A stretch of 10,567 nucleotides of DNA from positions 1 to 10,567 of the forward strand of contig CABRZO010000082.1 in assembly GCA_902475455.1 (NCBI GenBank), given 5' to 3'. Under the pieces are notes generated by a model that was given only the letters and a program-made list of their open reading frames with translations, was not told the DNA's origin and did not search any database. This DNA comes from an uncultured Eubacteriales bacterium. GTDB taxonomy: Bacteria > Bacillota > Clostridia > Oscillospirales > Oscillospiraceae. Positions 7,968 through 10,567 of the stretch are shown piece after piece; positions within the stretch are counted from its first letter, which is position 1, and the number at the start of each line of letters is the position of its first letter. The translations under genes and the position numbers were made by a program.

Positions 7968-8285
7968 TTACTTCTTGCCGCTGCTCAGGCGGAAGATCTC
8001 CCGCTTGGCCTCGCTGAGGTCCGCCTTGATCTGGGCGGACTCGTCCAGAGCTTCCTTCAGCTGGCGGCGCAGCCGCTCGCTGGCCTCCATCTCCTTGAAG
8101 TAGTTGTCGGCGATGTTGGCGGCGGCCAATACGGCGGCGTCTACGGCGGACACCCCGGCGGTGCGCATGGTCTCCTGGATCTGGCCGCTCACATAGCTGG
8201 CCACCTTCTCCACATAGGCCTCGCCCTCGTCGGAGATCAGGGTGTATTCCCGCTGGGCAATGGTGACGGTGACTTTGTTTTTCAT
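7968..8285 (-). CDS. zapA: Cell division protein ZapA
   Basis: 105-aa Z-ring-associated protein that bundles FtsZ filaments at midcell. Residues 3-15 (NKVTVTIAQREYT) form the N-terminal beta hairpin typical of ZapA. Residues about 48-65 contain the conserved DAAVLAAANIADNYFK helix, and 66-100 form a charged coiled coil used for oligomerisation. The ATG at 8285-8283 is preceded by GGGAGG with an 8-nt spacer, the strongest ribosome binding site in the block. It is the first gene of the minus-strand operon, with an extended -10 promoter about 90 bp upstream, and is 3 bp from the U32 gene. The short length and low intrinsic information of ZapA leave slight doubt, but motif and context agree. Confidence 0.93.
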   Translation of the reverse strand: MKNKVTVTIAQREYTLISDEGEAYVEKVASYVSGQIQETMRTAGVSAVDAAVLAAANIADNYFKEMEASERLRRQLKEALDESAQIKADLSEAKREIFRLSSGKK

Positions 8286-8339
8286 CTCAATAACCTCCCG
8301 CAGATAACTGTATCTCTACGTTTTTTCTGTTTGGTCAAA

Positions 8340-8354
8340 GGGGTAAATTACCCC
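8340..8354. promoter_or_regulatory. Operator-like palindrome in the zapA leader
   Basis: GGGGTAAATTACCCC is a perfect 15-bp palindrome (7-bp arms around a central A at 8347). It lies roughly 11-25 nt downstream of the predicted zapA transcription start. It could bind a dimeric repressor or form a short RNA stem, but there is no T-run behind it, so it is not a classical terminator. No regulator is assigned. Confidence 0.45.
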
Positions 8355-8371
8355 CAATTATGGATGGTAGC

Positions 8372-8400
8372 ATTATAGCATAGTTCCCGGTTTTTGAAAA
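8372..8400 (-). promoter_or_regulatory. Sigma-A-type promoter with extended -10 for the zapA operon
   Basis: On the minus strand a perfect TATAAT (8377-8372) is preceded by TGC, giving the extended -10 TGCTATAAT. A -35-like TTTTCA (8400-8395, 4 of 6 matches to TTGACA) lies 17 bp upstream. The predicted start is near 8365, giving a leader of about 80 nt before zapA. This is the only clear promoter seen for the eight-gene block. Confidence 0.8.
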
Positions 8401-8433
8401 TAAAGATTGTGTGAATATCTTGGAAAAATCCCC

Positions 8434-8452
8434 GCTCCGGCCCGCCGGAAGC
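8434..8452. repeat. GC-rich inverted repeat between the divergent promoters
   Basis: GCTCCGGC, a CC loop, and GCCGGAAGC form an inverted repeat with a 6-bp perfect core (TCCGGC/GCCGGA) and two more pairs outside a one-base bulge. It lies just upstream of the helicase -35 box. On the minus strand it is followed 5 nt later by five T residues (complement of 8424-8428), so it could be a weak terminator of antisense transcription; a protein-binding site is an alternative. Confidence 0.4.
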
Positions 8453-8458
8453 CCCCCC

Positions 8459-8487
8459 TTGCCAGCGGCGGAAAATCCTGTTATCAT
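8459..8487 (+). promoter_or_regulatory. Sigma-A-type promoter for the DEAD-box helicase gene
   Basis: TTGCCA (8459-8464, 5 of 6 matches to the -35 consensus) and TATCAT (8482-8487, 5 of 6 matches to the -10 consensus) are separated by exactly 17 bp. The predicted start near 8494 leaves a leader of about 44 nt. The element is divergent from the zapA promoter, with 58 bp between the two -35 boxes. Confidence 0.65.
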
Positions 8488-8537
8488 ATAGATTGTAATA
8501 TTATGCGCTCCGGCGCTGAAAAAAAGGAAGGAAATCA

Positions 8538-10547
8538 TTGAAATTTGAAGCATTGGGCCTTACACGTCCCATCCTGGACGCTCTGAAGGAGCAGGGCTAC
8601 GAGAACCCCACCCCCATCCAGGAACAGGCCATCCCCGCTGCGCTGGCGGGGCGGGACGTACTGGGCTGCGCCCGTACCGGCACAGGCAAGACCTGCGCCT
8701 TCGCGACCCCTATTTTACAGCGCCTTGCCGCCGCCCCCAGGGAGGGGCGGCCCATCCGGGCCCTGATCCTCACCCCCACCCGGGAGCTGGCCATCCAGAT
8801 CCAGGAGTGCTTTGAGGCCTACGGCGCCCATCTCTCCCTGAACAGCGTGGTCATCTTCGGCGGCGTGGGCCAGAATCCCCAGGTGGAGGCCATCCAGGCC
8901 GGCTGCGACATCCTGGTGGCCACCCCGGGCCGGCTGGAGGATCTGCACAACCAGGGCTTCATCGACGTGAGCCGGCTGGAGATCTTCGTGCTGGACGAGG
9001 CGGACCGGATGCTGGACATGGGCTTTATCCACGACGTGAAGAAGATCCTGACCTGGCTGCCCGCCAAGAAGCAGACCCTGTTCTTCTCCGCCACCATGCC
9101 CAAGGAGATCACCCAGCTGGTGGACTCCCTGCTCCACGACCCGGTGAAAATCGCCGTGGACCCGGTGTCCTCCCCGGTGGAGGTCATCGACCAGAGCGTC
9201 TACCTGGTGGACAAGGGCAACAAGTCCAAGCTGCTGGTGGAACTGCTGGAGGAGAAGAAAATTCCCTCCGCCCTGGTCTTTACCCGCACCAAGCACGGGG
9301 CCAACCGGGTGGCCCAGGACCTGACCCGCTCCGGCATCACCGCCGCCGCCATCCACGGCAACAAGAGCCAGACCGCCCGGCAGGCCGCCCTGGCGGGGTT
9401 CAAGGACGGCTCCATCCGGGTGCTGGTGGCCACCGACATCGCCGCCCGGGGCCTGGACATCGAGGATCTGGGCTGCGTGTTCAACTACAACCTGCCCGAA
9501 GTGCCGGAGACCTACGTCCACCGCATCGGCCGCACCGGCCGGGCCGGCAAGGACGGCATGGCCATCTCCTTCTGCGACTTCGGGGAAAAGCCCCTGCTCC
9601 GGGATATCGAGAAGCTCATCGGCAAACAGGTACCGGTGGTGGAGGATCACCCCTTCCCCATGCAGGTCTTTGAGGCCCCCAAGAAGGACGCCCGGGGCCG
9701 CATTGTGAACCCGGAGGACGCCGAGGCCCGGAAGGCCGCCAAGGCCAAGAAGGCCGCCGGCCAGAAGGGTCAGAAGGCCCCCAAGGAGGCCAAGCCCGCC
9801 CCGGAGGCCAAACCGGCCAAGCAGAGCAAGCAGGCCGGTCAGTCCAAGCAGGGCAAGGCCGCCAAGGCCCCGGAACCGCTGGTCCCCCTGGCATCGGAGA
9901 GCCGCCCCTCGGACATCAAGCTGCCGGGCCAGCGGGCCTACAAGCGGCCGGAGCGCAAGCCCCTCTCCGCCCTGGACGAGATCGCCCCGGCCCTGCCGCC
10001 GGAGGAGATGCCGGAGCCCAAGTACGGGGCCAAGCGCACCGGACACCTGCGCAACACCTTCTTCACCCCCGAGGAGCAGAAGAAATACGGCGGCGAGCCG
10101 GAACCCTTTATGGACGCCACCGCCCGGCTCTTCGCCTCCCGGAAGCCCATTCCCGCCCGCTATCAGGAGCCGGGCTATCACGCTCCGGACCAGCAGGAGG
10201 GCCAGGGAAAGAAGAAGGGCAAGAAGGGGTCCAAGCCCGGCCAGGCCCAGTCCGCCCCGGCCAAGGCTGAACCCCTCCAGCAGGAGGCCGCCCCCCAGAG
10301 CGGCCAGAGCAAGAAGAAGCGGAAGAAAAAGAAGAAATCTCCCGCCCAGGCCCAGCCCAAGCCCCAGAACCAGAATCAGGGCACCCCGGCGGTCCAAGCC
10401 CGGCTGCTCACCCCCACCAAGCAGAAGAAGCGCTCCCGCCGGGACCGGCCTCCCATGCAGCAGCGCTCCATTTACGGCGCCCACAAGAAGGACTCCACCG
10501 AGCAGGAGGGCTCTCTGATGAAGCCCTACTACCTCTCCGACGACTGA
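8538..10547 (+). CDS. rhlE: DEAD-box ATP-dependent RNA helicase, RhlE-type, with long basic C-terminal extension
   Basis: 669-aa RNA helicase that remodels RNA duplexes or ribonucleoproteins using ATP, probably in ribosome assembly or RNA decay. The Q-motif segment FEALGL...PTPIQEQAIP occupies 3-33. Motif I is ARTGTGKT (45-52), Ia PTRELA (80-85), Ib TPGRLEDL (129-136), II DEAD (153-156), III SAT (184-186), IV ALVFTRT (245-251), V ARGLD (303-307) and VI HRIGRTGR (328-335). The core ends near 375. About 300 further residues are rich in Lys, Ala, Gln and Pro, with basic runs (for example SKKKRKKKKK at 591-600), around a less repetitive block at 456-550. The start is TTG at 8538, with AAGGAAGG ending 6 nt upstream. 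The core resembles RhlE; CshA-like naming is an alternative. Motif I has R46 where Gln is more usual. No partner gene or terminator is visible downstream before the window ends. Confidence 0.95.
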   Translation: MKFEALGLTRPILDALKEQGYENPTPIQEQAIPAALAGRDVLGCARTGTGKTCAFATPILQRLAAAPREGRPIRALILTPTRELAIQIQECFEAYGAHLSLNSVVIFGGVGQNPQVEAIQAGCDILVATPGRLEDLHNQGFIDVSRLEIFVLDEADRMLDMGFIHDVKKILTWLPAKKQTLFFSATMPKEITQLVDSLLHDPVKIAVDPVSSPVEVIDQSVYLVDKGNKSKLLVELLEEKKIPSALVFTRTKHGANRVAQDLTRSGITAAAIHGNKSQTARQAALAGFKDGSIRVLVATDIAARGLDIEDLGCVFNYNLPEVPETYVHRIGRTGRAGKDGMAISFCDFGEKPLLRDIEKLIGKQVPVVEDHPFPMQVFEAPKKDARGRIVNPEDAEARKAAKAKKAAGQKGQKAPKEAKPAPEAKPAKQSKQAGQSKQGKAAKAPEPLVPLASESRPSDIKLPGQRAYKRPERKPLSALDEIAPALPPEEMPEPKYGAKRTGHLRNTFFTPEEQKKYGGEPEPFMDATARLFASRKPIPARYQEPGYHAPDQQEGQGKKKGKKGSKPGQAQSAPAKAEPLQQEAAPQSGQSKKKRKKKKKSPAQAQPKPQNQNQGTPAVQARLLTPTKQKKRSRRDRPPMQQRSIYGAHKKDSTEQEGSLMKPYYLSDD

Positions 10548-10567
10548 TCCGGCGCCACACGGCAATT

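Noticed and set aside
6138..8378. 746-codon open frame on the plus strand opposite the U32 and zapA genes
   Set aside because: The product is rich in Gly, His, Gln, Leu and Pro without domain motifs, and lies exactly antisense to well-conserved genes. It is a codon-bias shadow of GC-rich coding sequence.
9700..10400. Lysine-rich repeats in the helicase tail considered as a DNA repeat array
   Set aside because: The repetition is at the level of short Lys/Ala/Gln peptide words; the DNA has no regular repeat unit or spacing.
8715..10565. 616-codon open frame on the minus strand opposite the helicase gene
   Set aside because: Gly/Leu-rich mirror of the helicase; it has no recognisable domain or ribosome binding site, whereas the plus-strand frame has every DEAD-box motif.

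Overview
The window looks like a GC-rich Firmicute chromosome, most likely an Oscillospiraceae-type gut Clostridium (Flavonifractor/Lawsonibacter-like). This is inferred from three things: the high GC content by eye, strong AGGAGG-like ribosome binding sites with several TTG/GTG starts, and the gene order and protein variants. No species can be fixed from sequence reading alone.

Layout. A tight minus-strand block fills positions 8285 down to 1. In transcription order it holds zapA, a U32-family protein, dut, maf, mreC, mreD, mrdA (PBP2) and a GH13 alpha-glucan hydrolase that runs off the left edge. Gaps are mostly 3 to 60 bp, and dut/maf overlap as ATGA. A 252-bp divergent intergenic region (8286-8537) carries a strong extended -10 promoter for the minus-strand block and a good sigma-A-type promoter for the plus-strand gene. 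That gene is a long RhlE-type DEAD-box RNA helicase (8538-10547) with a basic, low-complexity C-terminal extension of about 300 residues. No tRNA, rRNA, CRISPR, IS or phage gene was seen.

How the genes work together. The block couples cell division (ZapA), elongasome and cell-wall synthesis (MreC, MreD, PBP2) and clean-up of aberrant nucleotides (dUTPase, Maf) with a U32 RNA-modification-type enzyme. This is a core housekeeping grouping, not an accessory island. mreB is not in the window, although it usually precedes mreC.

Main anomaly. The PBP2 gene is broken by a frameshift at about 1860. The SxxK and SxN active-site motifs lie before the break and the KTG motif lies after it. The family consensus around the break suggests that an AC dinucleotide was lost. 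This is either a sequence error or a real lesion in a normally important gene. I found no convincing new defence, mobile or biosynthetic system. The items most worth a second look are the PBP2 frameshift, the helicase tail and the operator-like palindrome in the zapA leader.
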